From an uncultured Collinsella sp. (GTDB lineage Bacteria > Actinomycetota > Coriobacteriia > Coriobacteriales > Coriobacteriaceae), in the NCBI GenBank assembly GCA_900550815.1, contig URTW01000145.1, forward strand, positions 1-5,225: a stretch of DNA of 5,225 nucleotides, given 5' to 3'. Numbering within the stretch: the first letter of the stretch is position 1; the number at the start of each line of letters is the position of its first letter. Shown here piece after piece: positions 1 through 5,225 of this stretch. The notes under the pieces are model-generated. The model had not been told where the DNA came from. It saw only the letters and a program-made list of their open reading frames with translations, and did not search any database. Made by a program: the position numbers and the translations under genes.

Positions 1-28
1 CGCAAGGGCCGGTTCCAGCCCGCCACGT

Positions 29-47
29 GGGCGCGCACTGTGCGCCC
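29..47. repeat. Short GC-rich inverted repeat
   Basis: GGGCGC (29-34) is complementary to GCGCCC (42-47), and a wobble pair and a further G-C pair extend the stem towards a 3-nt loop. An alternative fold pairs GCGCAC (33-38) with GTGCGC (40-45). It lies just beyond the T-tract of the terminator at 56-100. No T-run follows it on either strand, so I do not call it a terminator. The remaining bases 1-28 show no recognisable gene. Confidence 0.35.
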
Positions 48-55
48 CTGCATCG

Positions 56-100
56 AAAAAACGCGCCCCTGGGGAAGGAATTTCTTCTCCAGGGGCGCGT
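56..100 (-). terminator. Strong intrinsic terminator, potentially bidirectional
   Basis: A 17-bp stem pairs 61-77 with 84-100 with a single G-T wobble (73 with 88) and a 6-nt loop at 78-83. Read on the minus strand, the hairpin runs directly into six T residues (complement of the A run at 56-61), the classic Rho-independent layout. It begins 18 nt after the TAA of the DUF1846 fragment, so it ends that transcription unit. On the plus strand the same stem is followed by a T-rich stretch at 101-109, so it could also stop transcription arriving from the left. No convergent gene is visible in the 60 bases to the left. Confidence 0.9.
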
Positions 101-118
101 CTTGTTTTTCAAAACCGC

Positions 119-436
119 TTACCGGTGATATAAATTGTTGGTCTGATACTGGGGCTCGCAGGTGAGCTGGAGGCCCAGCTTCTTATAGGTGCTCTCGTCC
201 GGAGGCGAGAGGATGACCGAACAGTGGGCCTGACAGCCGTTCAGCGCGGCCAGGGACCGCAGGGCGGCCAGGGCCTTGGCGTCCAGGTTGGCGGAGGCCG
301 CCAGGGCCACCAGCACCTCGTCGCTGTGGAGCCGGGGGTTGTTGGAGCCCAGGTACTTCTCCTTGACAGTCTGGATGGGCTCGATGGCCGACTGCTTGAT
401 CAGATGGACACCGTGCCCTCCCGCGCCGGACAGCGC
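119..436 (-). pseudogene. DUF1846 / UPF0371 family protein, C-terminal fragment only
   Basis: About 105 residues read in frame from the break near 437 to a TAA at 119-121. They resemble the C-terminal end of DUF1846 (UPF0371) proteins, which are usually about 500 residues. Recognisable marks are HLIKQSAIEPI, a NPRLHSDEVLVAL segment, GCQAHCSVILS (family pattern GCE.HSTVILS), DESTYKKLG, and the ending LTCEPQYQT followed by LYH. The function of the family is not well established and I assign none. The first four-fifths of the gene, including any start codon and ribosome site, are missing and replaced by ppdK sequence. A GTG at 314-316 is formally a possible start but sits inside the conserved region, so it is not a credible native one. 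All three arginine codons are CGG, unlike the CGC-rich ppdK next to it, which suggests another genomic source. The identification comes from remembered family patterns, without alignment. Confidence 0.75.
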
Positions 437-1567
437 CTACCGGGCGATGAGCAGGGCGGCGGCGGAGGTGCGCTTGACCACGCGGGTCTGGAGCATCCAG
501 AGCTTGCCCTGCTCGATGGTGAACTCGATATCGCACATATCGCGATAATGATCCTCGAGCGTCAGGAACACGCGCTCGAGCTCCTCACCTGCGGACTCGA
601 GGCCCGGGGTGGTCTTGAGGTCGGCAATGGGCTCGGTGTTGCGGATGCCGGCGACGACGTCCTCGCCCTGGGCGTTAACCAGAAAATCGCCGTAGAACTC
701 CTTAGTGCCATCGGCCGGGTTGCGCGTAAAGGCGACGCCAGTCGCAGAGGTCTCGCCCTTGTTGCCAAAGGCCATGGCCTGCACGTTGACGGCGGTGCCG
801 AGGTCGTCGGAAATGCCATGCTGCTTGCGGTAGATGCAGGCACGCTCGTTCATCCAGCTGCCAAAGACGGCCTGGATGGCAAGGCGTAGCTGAAGCTCCG
901 GGTCGTGCGGGAAGACAGGCTTGCCGTCAGCAACCTCGAGCTCGGGATACAGGGAAGCATCGACGTTCTCAGAGAAAATCCCCTTGAAGGTCTCGACGAG
1001 CTCCTGCAGATCCTCGGCCGAAAGCTCGGAATCGACGCGAACACCAGCGACCAGGCGTGCCCGGGTCAGCGCGTTCTCGAACAGGTCAGCGTCGACGCCC
1101 TAAACGACGTTGGAGAACATCTGAATAAAGCGGCGGTAGCTATCCCAGGCAAAACGCGGATTTTGCGTCTGAGCGATGAGCCCCTGAACGGAGTCGTCGT
1201 TGAGGCCTAAGTTGAGGACCGTGTCCATCATGCCGGGCATGGAAAACGGAGCGCCCGAGCGAACCGACACGAGCAGCGGATCGGAGGCGTCACCGAGCTT
1301 TTTGCCGCAGCGGGACTCGAGGTCTTCCTCGGCGGCAACGATCTCATCGAGCGCGCCTTCGGGCCAGACGTTGCCGGCACCGGAGTACTCGACACAGGTC
1401 TGGCAGGTAATGGTAAAACCACCGGGAACCGGCAGGCCGATGCGGCTCATCTCGGCAAGGTTTGCGCCCTTGCCGCCAAGCACGAAGTTCATGGACTTGT
1501 CGCCCTCGGTGACACAGGTGCCCTGGGCGTCGGTTCCAAAACGGTAAACCCTCTTGCAATCGCTCAC
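437..1567 (-). pseudogene. ppdK: Pyruvate phosphate dikinase, broken (nonsense codon plus 3' truncation)
   Basis: PPDK interconverts pyruvate, ATP and phosphate with phosphoenolpyruvate, AMP and pyrophosphate in the cytoplasm. The frame opens at a GTG (1565-1567) behind a purine-rich ribosome site. Visible N-terminal landmarks are [10 protein letters not shown] (residues 31-40), [10 protein letters not shown] (45-54) and [20 protein letters not shown] (101-120). After the break come RKQHGI, GTAVNVQAMAFGNKGETS, FTRNP, NAQGEDVVAGIR, CDIEFTIEQGKLW and LQTR. Together these make up the ATP-grasp nucleotide-binding part. Codon 156 (1100-1102) is TAG, yet the same frame continues with good PPDK sequence down to about 440, so this is a point nonsense change, not a frameshift. 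PPDK homology ends after about 376 codons of a usual 870-900. The swivelling phosphohistidine domain and the C-terminal PEP/pyruvate barrel are absent, so even with readthrough it could not catalyse the reaction. Val364 replaces a glycine expected before KRT. A sequencing or assembly error is the alternative explanation. Confidence 0.88.
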
Positions 1568-1571
1568 GATA

Positions 1572-1582
1572 CTTCCCCTTCC
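1572..1582 (-). promoter_or_regulatory. Ribosome binding site of ppdK, supports the GTG start
   Basis: On the minus strand a purine run GGAAGGGGAAG ends 4 nt before the GTG at 1565-1567, with AAGGGG (1575-1580) 7 nt upstream. This fits a Shine-Dalgarno site. No ATG in frame nearby would put the conserved [10 protein letters not shown] block at its usual distance from the N terminus, so GTG is the best start. Confidence 0.65.
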
Positions 1583-1583
1583 A

Positions 1584-1597
1584 TGCGCTTACGCACA
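1584..1597 (-). other. Leader hairpin just upstream of the ppdK ribosome site
   Basis: On the minus strand TGTGC and GCGCA can form a 5-bp stem (one T-G wobble) around the loop GTAA, a GNRA-type tetraloop. It ends 16 nt before the ppdK start and abuts the Shine-Dalgarno purines. A 14-nt element identical at 12 positions sits in the same place before ppsR (2697-2710). The structure is predicted by eye and its function is unknown. Confidence 0.4.
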
Positions 1598-1616
1598 CGA
1601 CCGTGGTAACGAATCG

Positions 1617-1656
1617 ACCCGCCAGATGCGGGCCATGAGGGAACTATACGGCGGGT
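1617..1656. repeat. Inverted repeat flanking the candidate ppdK -10 box, with a small hairpin inside
   Basis: ACCCGCC (1617-1623) and GGCGGGT (1650-1656) are perfect 7-bp inverted half-sites either side of the candidate -10 element at 1643-1648. A separate 5-bp hairpin, CCCGC (1618-1622) with GCGGG (1628-1632), would lie at the extreme 5' end of the ppdK transcript if the promoter call is right. The two arrangements share bases and exclude each other. They may be an operator, an mRNA-stabilising stem, or chance in GC-rich DNA. Confidence 0.3.
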
Positions 1657-1671
1657 TTTGAGCGGGCTTAA
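1643..1671 (-). promoter_or_regulatory. Candidate sigma-70 type promoter for ppdK
   Basis: On the minus strand TATAGT (1643-1648) matches the -10 consensus at five of six positions. It is separated by exactly 17 nt from TTAAGC (1666-1671), a weak -35 match (three of six). Transcription would begin near 1636, giving a leader of about 70 nt. A separate promoter is plausible because ppsR ends 249 nt before ppdK begins, although read-through from the glyQ-glyS-ppsR unit is also possible. Confidence 0.4.
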
Positions 1672-1689
1672 GCAGAGGATGCGCGGTTT

Positions 1690-1738
1690 GGTAAACGTGC
1701 TAAAACTGGCGGTAAATGGTAGGTAAAGGTGGTTACCT
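1690..1738. repeat. Three phased GGTAAA direct repeats plus an AGGTAA/TTACCT inverted repeat
   Basis: GGTAAA occurs at 1690-1695, 1711-1716 and 1722-1727, with starts 21 and 11 nt apart, close to two turns and one turn of the helix. The last copy overlaps AGGTAA (1721-1726), whose inverse TTACCT lies at 1733-1738 after a 6-nt spacer. The block sits directly upstream of the candidate ppdK promoter, a natural place for an activator or repressor to bind. No known operator is recognised. The rest of the gap, 1739-1816, is AT-rich with nothing I can name. Confidence 0.35.
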
Positions 1739-1816
1739 TATGAAGATACCACTGTAAGAAGGTGCAGGTCAGATGCGATATTTTTGCTAAATCGCTTTAT
1801 CAAAATGCTGCTACTG

Positions 1817-2683
1817 TTAGGCTCGACGGGCGGCGCGGCGGGCACGGGCTTCTTGGATTTCCTCCAAGTGGCTAATGATCTCGGCAGCGCTCTCCTCGAT
1901 GGCCTTGCCGTCGGTACGCACCACAAAGCAGCCTAGCCGCTTCATGAGGGAACGGGCTTCCTCGAGCTCGCTGCGCACGCTCTCGGGCTCGGCATAGGAG
2001 CCGGCAACGGCACGAGCGTAGTCATCGCCCAAGCGGCTATCGCGAATTTCGGAAATCACATCGACGGTCGAAATCAGGCCGAACAGGCGCATCGGGTCGA
2101 CCTCGTATATCGACTTCGGCGGCTCCATGCCATGGGCCAACGGAACATTGGCAACCTTGTAGCCCTGATAAGCCAGATACATCGACAGCGGCGTCTTGGA
2201 CGTGCGCGATACGCCCAGCAGCACGATATCGGCACCCGACAAATCGTCGCAACCGCGCCCGTCATCGTGCTCAACGAAATATTCCATGGCCTCGATACGA
2301 TGGAAATAGCGGTCATCGGTCCTGTGAATCACGCCCGCGACGCCTTTGGGCGGCACACCGATGAGCGACGATAGCACGGCGAGCGTCGGACCGATCAGGT
2401 CGACCGAACGGATATGCAGCATGCCCAGGTAATCGAGCACGCGGGCGCGAAGCGCCGGATCGACAATGGTGTGAACCACGGCAATATCGCGATGGTCGGC
2501 ATCGCCGCGCGAGCCCACCAACGACTCCACCTGCTCCGCCGCGGTCACCTTGGGCAGGCGCAACAAACGAAAAGCCCCTTCATCAAATTGCCCGGACGCC
2601 GCAAGCACCACCTCACAAGCGGTATCGCCGAGCGAGTCGGAGATAACGATAACGGTGGGACGAGCGGTGACCGGGCAATCCAT
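1817..2683 (-). CDS. ppsR: Pyruvate phosphate dikinase regulatory protein (bifunctional Ser/Thr kinase / phosphorylase, DUF299)
   Basis: A complete 288-residue cytoplasmic protein of normal family length (about 270-290). The family inactivates PPDK by ADP-dependent phosphorylation of a threonine near the catalytic histidine, and reactivates it by phosphate-dependent phosphorolysis. Features seen: VIVISDSLGDTA at 11-22, an IGP..AVLSSLIG segment near 97-109, YFHRIEAMEY at 126-135, and the P-loop-like nucleotide site GVSRTSKT at 157-164 followed by PLSMYLA. The C-terminal half includes the NVPLAHGMEPPKSIYEVDP stretch at 179-197. The last ten residues are only Arg and Ala, a low-complexity tail. 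The ATG start has a strong AAGGAG site 6 nt upstream. It starts 34 nt after glyS and precedes ppdK on the same strand, which favours PPDK over PEP synthase as its target. Its target here is broken (see ppdK), so it may have no substrate. The gene itself shows no damage. Confidence 0.92.
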   Translation of the reverse strand: MDCPVTARPTVIVISDSLGDTACEVVLAASGQFDEGAFRLLRLPKVTAAEQVESLVGSRGDADHRDIAVVHTIVDPALRARVLDYLGMLHIRSVDLIGPTLAVLSSLIGVPPKGVAGVIHRTDDRYFHRIEAMEYFVEHDDGRGCDDLSGADIVLLGVSRTSKTPLSMYLAYQGYKVANVPLAHGMEPPKSIYEVDPMRLFGLISTVDVISEIRDSRLGDDYARAVAGSYAEPESVRSELEEARSLMKRLGCFVVRTDGKAIEESAAEIISHLEEIQEARARRAARRA

Positions 2684-2689
2684 GCGAGG

Positions 2690-2710
2690 CTCCTTTTGCG
2701 CTTATGCGCA
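2690..2710 (-). promoter_or_regulatory. ppsR ribosome binding site with adjacent leader hairpin
   Basis: AAGGAG (2690-2695 on the minus strand) lies 6 nt before the ppsR ATG, ideal spacing. Immediately upstream, TGCGC and GCGCA (2697-2701 and 2706-2710) form a perfect 5-bp stem with a 4-nt loop, ATAA in the transcript sense. The hairpin fills most of the 34-nt glyS-ppsR gap. It lacks a T-run, so it is not a terminator; it could keep the ribosome site exposed or mark a processing point. It matches the ppdK leader element at 1584-1597. Confidence 0.5.
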
Positions 2711-2717
2711 GGCTAGC

Positions 2718-4814
2718 TTACTTTTTGCGGGCAAGCTCACCGATGTTGGCGATGCCGGAGAAAACGGCCTCGAAGCGGTTGAGCAGCTTAAGGCGATTAT
2801 CGCGGAGCTGTTCGTCCTTGTCCATGACCATAACCTCATCGAAGAAACGGTCGATGGGCGCGCGCAGGGCGGCGAGGGCGGCAAATGCGGCCGGGTAGTC
2901 CTCGGCAGCAAGGGCAGCATCGACAGCAGTCTGAGCAGCCTCGGAAGCATCGGCAAGCGCGAGCTCGGCCTCGCCCAACCGGCAGCGGTCGTACTCCGCG
3001 CCCAGCTCGGACTTGGAGATATGCGCGGCACGGGCATAGGCCGTAGCCAGGTTGTCAAAGGTCTCGGCATCGTTCTTGCGGGCCTCGTCGAGGGCGGCGC
3101 AGCGGGCGAAGAAGACGGACGGGGCGATGATGTGCACCGCAGAGACGGCGGCAACGGTATCGGCCGGGATCTTTTCGTCGCGGGCCATGCTCACCAGGCG
3201 GCCATGGAAGAAGTCGCGAACCTGCTGGGCGACCTCGGCGGCGACGAACTCAATGCCCTGCTCGCTATAGAGCTCGAGGGCGAAGTCGATGAGCGATGTG
3301 GGGTCGATCGGCAGACGGTCGCGCAGGATGTTGATGATGCCGATAGCGGCACGACGTAGCGCGTAGGGGTCGGAGGAGCCGGTCGGGGGCTCGCCGATGG
3401 CAAAGATACCGGCGATGGTATCGAGCTTGTCGGCGCAGGCCACGATGCAGCCAGCGGTGCCCTCGGGCAGCTCGTCACCGGCAAAGCGGGGACGATAATG
3501 ATCGCGAATGGCGTGGGCGACCTCGTCGTTCTCCCCCATCGCGGTGGCGTAGTAACCGCCCATCACGCCCTGCTGGCTCGTGAACTCGACGACGGCGTTG
3601 GATACCAAGTCGGCCTTGCACAGGTGCGCGGCGCGAGCGGCATCGGCGGCCAGGTGGGCGCCCAGATGGGCCTCGCGAGCGATGGCAAGCGCGAGTTGCT
3701 CAATGCGCTCGGACTTGGCGAGCACGCTACCGAGCTTCTCCTGGAAGGCGACCTTGGCCAGACGCTCGCGGAACTCGTCGAGGGAGATCTTCAGGTCCTC
3801 CTCGTAGAAGAACTTGGCATCGTCCAGACGGGCGCGCACAACGCGCTCGTTGCCGTCGATCACGCGCTCGGCGTTCTCGGGCTTGCTATTGGAGACGACC
3901 ACGAACTCACGCGTGAGCTTGCCCTCGCCGTCATAGATCGGGAAGTAGCGCTGGTTGGTGAGCATGGACTCGCAGATGATCTCGTGCGGGACCTTGAGGA
4001 ACTCCTCATCGAAGGTACCGACGAGCACCGTCGGCCACTCGCAGAGGTTGATGACCTCCTCAAAGACCTTCTTGGGCGTATCGACATGGCAGCCGGGACG
4101 GGCAGCCTCGACCTCGGCGATACCGGCAAGGATGGCCTCGCGACGGCGCTCGGCAGAAAGCACGCCGGCGTCCTCGAGCACCTGCTCGTAGACGGCGGGG
4201 CTGGCGACCACATGGTCACCGGGGCCAAGCACGCGATGACCACGCGTGGTGTTGCCACTCGTCACGTCGGCAAACGACACGGGCACAACGTCCTCGCCCA
4301 GAAGGCAGCAGATCCAGCGGACCGGACGCACGAACGTCGCGTGCTCGTGGCCCCAGCGCTGAGAGCGGTAGTTGGGCCACTGCAGGCCAGCGATAGTCTT
4401 CTCGCACAGGGCCGTCAGGATCGGGGTGGCCGGGGCGGAAGGGATGTTCTTCTCGGCAAAGACGTACTCACGGCCGTCGGTGTCCTCGCGACGGACCAGA
4501 TCCTCGGCAGCCACACCGCACTTGCGGGCAAAGCCCTGGGCGGCCTTTGTGGCGTTACCGTCGGCATCGAAGGCGATGTTGACCGCGGGGCCGCGCTTGA
4601 CCTCGTGAACCTCGTCGGTCGCGGTGGCGACGTCGGCAACGAGCGCAGCCAGGCGGCGCGGGCTCGAGATCACGCGGACCTCGCCGTGGGCCAGACCGGC
4701 CTCGTCGAGACCCTTGGCGATCATGGTGCCAAGCTGCTTGACGGCATTGTTCAGCGGCGCGGAGGGCATTTCTTCCGTACCGATCTCAAACAGGAAATCC
4801 TTAGCGTCTGCCAT
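2718..4814 (-). CDS. glyS: Glycine--tRNA ligase beta subunit
   Basis: Complete, 698 residues, the usual length for the family (about 690). With GlyQ it forms the alpha2beta2 enzyme that attaches glycine to tRNA-Gly; the beta subunit mainly binds tRNA. Landmarks in order: FEIGTEEMPS (9-18), SSPRRLAAL (50-58), RWGHEHATFVRPVRW (153-167), TTRGHRVLGPG (189-199), then a CEWPTVLVGTFDEEFLKVP segment and NQRYFPIYDGEGKL. These are followed by GNERVVRARLDDAKFFYEEDL, KADLVSNAVVEFTSQQGVMG, and ADKLDTIAGIFAIGEPPTGS leading into DPYALRR. The C-terminal 130 or so residues fit a DALR-type anticodon-binding domain and end in the typical FFDEVMVMDKDEQLRDNRL. The ATG follows the glyQ stop by 3 nt, with AGGTGG as ribosome site inside the glyQ end, so translation is probably coupled. 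No frameshift or internal stop is seen; the stop is TAA. Confidence 0.97.
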   Translation of the reverse strand: MADAKDFLFEIGTEEMPSAPLNNAVKQLGTMIAKGLDEAGLAHGEVRVISSPRRLAALVADVATATDEVHEVKRGPAVNIAFDADGNATKAAQGFARKCGVAAEDLVRREDTDGREYVFAEKNIPSAPATPILTALCEKTIAGLQWPNYRSQRWGHEHATFVRPVRWICCLLGEDVVPVSFADVTSGNTTRGHRVLGPGDHVVASPAVYEQVLEDAGVLSAERRREAILAGIAEVEAARPGCHVDTPKKVFEEVINLCEWPTVLVGTFDEEFLKVPHEIICESMLTNQRYFPIYDGEGKLTREFVVVSNSKPENAERVIDGNERVVRARLDDAKFFYEEDLKISLDEFRERLAKVAFQEKLGSVLAKSERIEQLALAIAREAHLGAHLAADAARAAHLCKADLVSNAVVEFTSQQGVMGGYYATAMGENDEVAHAIRDHYRPRFAGDELPEGTAGCIVACADKLDTIAGIFAIGEPPTGSSDPYALRRAAIGIINILRDRLPIDPTSLIDFALELYSEQGIEFVAAEVAQQVRDFFHGRLVSMARDEKIPADTVAAVSAVHIIAPSVFFARCAALDEARKNDAETFDNLATAYARAAHISKSELGAEYDRCRLGEAELALADASEAAQTAVDAALAAEDYPAAFAALAALRAPIDRFFDEVMVMDKDEQLRDNRLKLLNRFEAVFSGIANIGELARKK

Positions 4815-4828
4815 GGCTTACGCCACCT
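4812..4828 (-). promoter_or_regulatory. glyQ-glyS junction: ribosome site and stop-in-loop hairpin
   Basis: AGGTGG (4823-4828, minus sense) is the likely glyS Shine-Dalgarno, 8 nt before the ATG at 4812-4814. TGGC (4822-4825) and GCCA (4814-4817) form a perfect 4-bp stem around GTAA. The last three bases of that loop are the glyQ stop codon, and the stem's final A is the first base of the glyS ATG. A ribosome terminating glyQ would open the hairpin, which fits translational coupling of two subunits needed in equal amounts. This mechanism is inferred, not shown. Confidence 0.4.
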
Positions 4829-5225
4829 CGCCTTCCTGATCGGCATTCTCGTTGACTCCGGCGACCTCGGCCATGTAGGCCTCGCAGCACGCCTTGGCGA
4901 CGGCGCGGACGCGCAGGATGTAGTTGGCACGCTCGACCGCGGACAGGGCGCCGCGGGCATCGAGCAGGTTGAAAGCGTGGCTGCACTTCATGACGCAGTC
5001 ATATGCCGGCAGCGGCAGCTTGCGCTCCAGGCAGGAATGGCACTCGGCCTCGTAGTCGTCAAACTTCTGACGCATCATCTCGACGTTGGCGACCTCAAAG
5101 TTATAGGCACTGAACTCGCGCTCGTTCTCGAGGAACACGTCGCCATAGGTCACGGGCGTGCCGTCGGGCAGGTAGCTCCACACCAGGTCGTAGACCGAGT
5201 TAACGCCCTGGGCGTACATGGCGAT
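4818..5225 (-). CDS. glyQ: Glycine--tRNA ligase alpha subunit, C-terminal part (cut by window edge)
   Basis: The last 135 residues of GlyQ, a protein usually of about 290-300 residues; the N-terminal catalytic part and start lie beyond 5225. The alpha subunit carries the class II active site that activates glycine and works with GlyS. The fragment opens in frame with [16 protein letters not shown] (family pattern IAMYLQGV.S.YDL.W). It continues through [37 protein letters not shown] and [20 protein letters not shown], all typical. The C-terminal tail after AYMAEVAG is acidic ([10 protein letters not shown]) and is the part least like other family members. The stop TAA at 4818-4820 is 3 nt from the glyS start. 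The methionine at 5217-5219 is internal and not the true start, because the conserved reading continues upstream of it to the window edge. Confidence 0.95.
   Translation of the reverse strand: MAMYAQGVNSVYDLVWSYLPDGTPVTYGDVFLENEREFSAYNFEVANVEMMRQKFDDYEAECHSCLERKLPLPAYDCVMKCSHAFNLLDARGALSAVERANYILRVRAVAKACCEAYMAEVAGVNENADQEGEVA

Noticed and set aside
183..536. Minus-strand open frame of 117 codons across the ppdK/DUF1846 break
   Set aside because: It is out of frame with both recognised proteins. Its Arg/Pro/Gly-rich translation is a typical frame shadow.
224..889. Long plus-strand open frame of 221 codons
   Set aside because: It is antisense to both ppdK and the DUF1846 fragment and runs across the break. 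The translation is Gly/Ala/Leu-rich with no family motif. Long antisense frames are common opposite GC-rich genes.
1100..1110. Frameshift as the cause of the ppdK interruption
   Set aside because: Conserved PPDK sequence continues in the same frame on both sides of the TAG, so no insertion or deletion is needed.
1775..1795. GCGAT/ATCGC inverted repeat after ppsR as a terminator
   Set aside because: Only 5 bp of stem with an 11-nt loop and no clear T-tract after it on the minus strand.
1775..1803. Possible second promoter: TTGATA and TATCGC with 17-nt spacing on the minus strand
   Set aside because: The -35 is good (five of six) but the -10 matches at only three of six positions. The AT-rich stretch makes such pairs likely by chance.
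2550..3359. Long plus-strand open frame of 269 codons
   Set aside because: It is antisense to the start of ppsR and the end of glyS, both clearly conserved. The product is low-complexity with no recognisable domain, and I found no convincing ribosome site.
3860..4258. Minus-strand open frame of 132 codons inside glyS
   Set aside because: Ser/Arg/Pro-rich shadow in another frame of a fully conserved glyS region.
1..5225. CRISPR array, insertion sequence, prophage or novel defence system
   Set aside because: No regularly spaced repeats, transposase motifs, terminal repeats or phage proteins were seen. The complete genes are housekeeping and central metabolism.

Overview
The window reads almost entirely on the minus strand. 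It carries a glycyl-tRNA synthetase / pyruvate phosphate dikinase locus of the kind I associate with Coriobacteriia, most likely Collinsella or a close relative. That placement rests on the gene order glyQ-glyS-ppsR-ppdK, the GC-rich sequence with mainly CGC arginine codons, and separate alpha and beta glycyl-tRNA synthetase subunits. It is inference, not a database result.

Layout in the direction of transcription (high to low coordinates): the C-terminal part of glyQ (cut by the window edge), then complete glyS, whose start lies 3 nt past the glyQ stop. A 34-nt gap follows, then complete ppsR, the bifunctional kinase/phosphorylase that regulates pyruvate phosphate dikinase (PPDK). After a 249-nt AT-richer intergenic region with a candidate promoter and small repeats comes ppdK itself. 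The ppdK gene is broken: codon 156 is an in-frame TAG, and homology stops abruptly near position 440, after only the nucleotide-binding N-terminal part.

At that point, in the same strand and frame but behind a second TAG, the sequence becomes the last ~105 residues of a different protein, a DUF1846 (UPF0371) family member. That fragment ends at its natural TAA and is followed by a strong hairpin terminator with a T-tract, which could work in both directions. The arginine codons of the fragment (CGG, three of three) differ from the CGC preference of ppdK, so the two halves probably come from different sources. The join is either a real deletion or rearrangement that destroyed ppdK, or a chimeric assembly; sequence alone does not decide.

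Functionally, glyQ and glyS would form the alpha2beta2 enzyme that charges tRNA-Gly. PpsR would normally switch PPDK, which interconverts pyruvate and phosphoenolpyruvate, off and on by phosphorylating a threonine beside its catalytic histidine. In this sequence the PPDK part carrying that threonine and histidine is gone, so PpsR looks orphaned. I see no CRISPR array, insertion sequence, tRNA or rRNA, and no convincing plus-strand gene.
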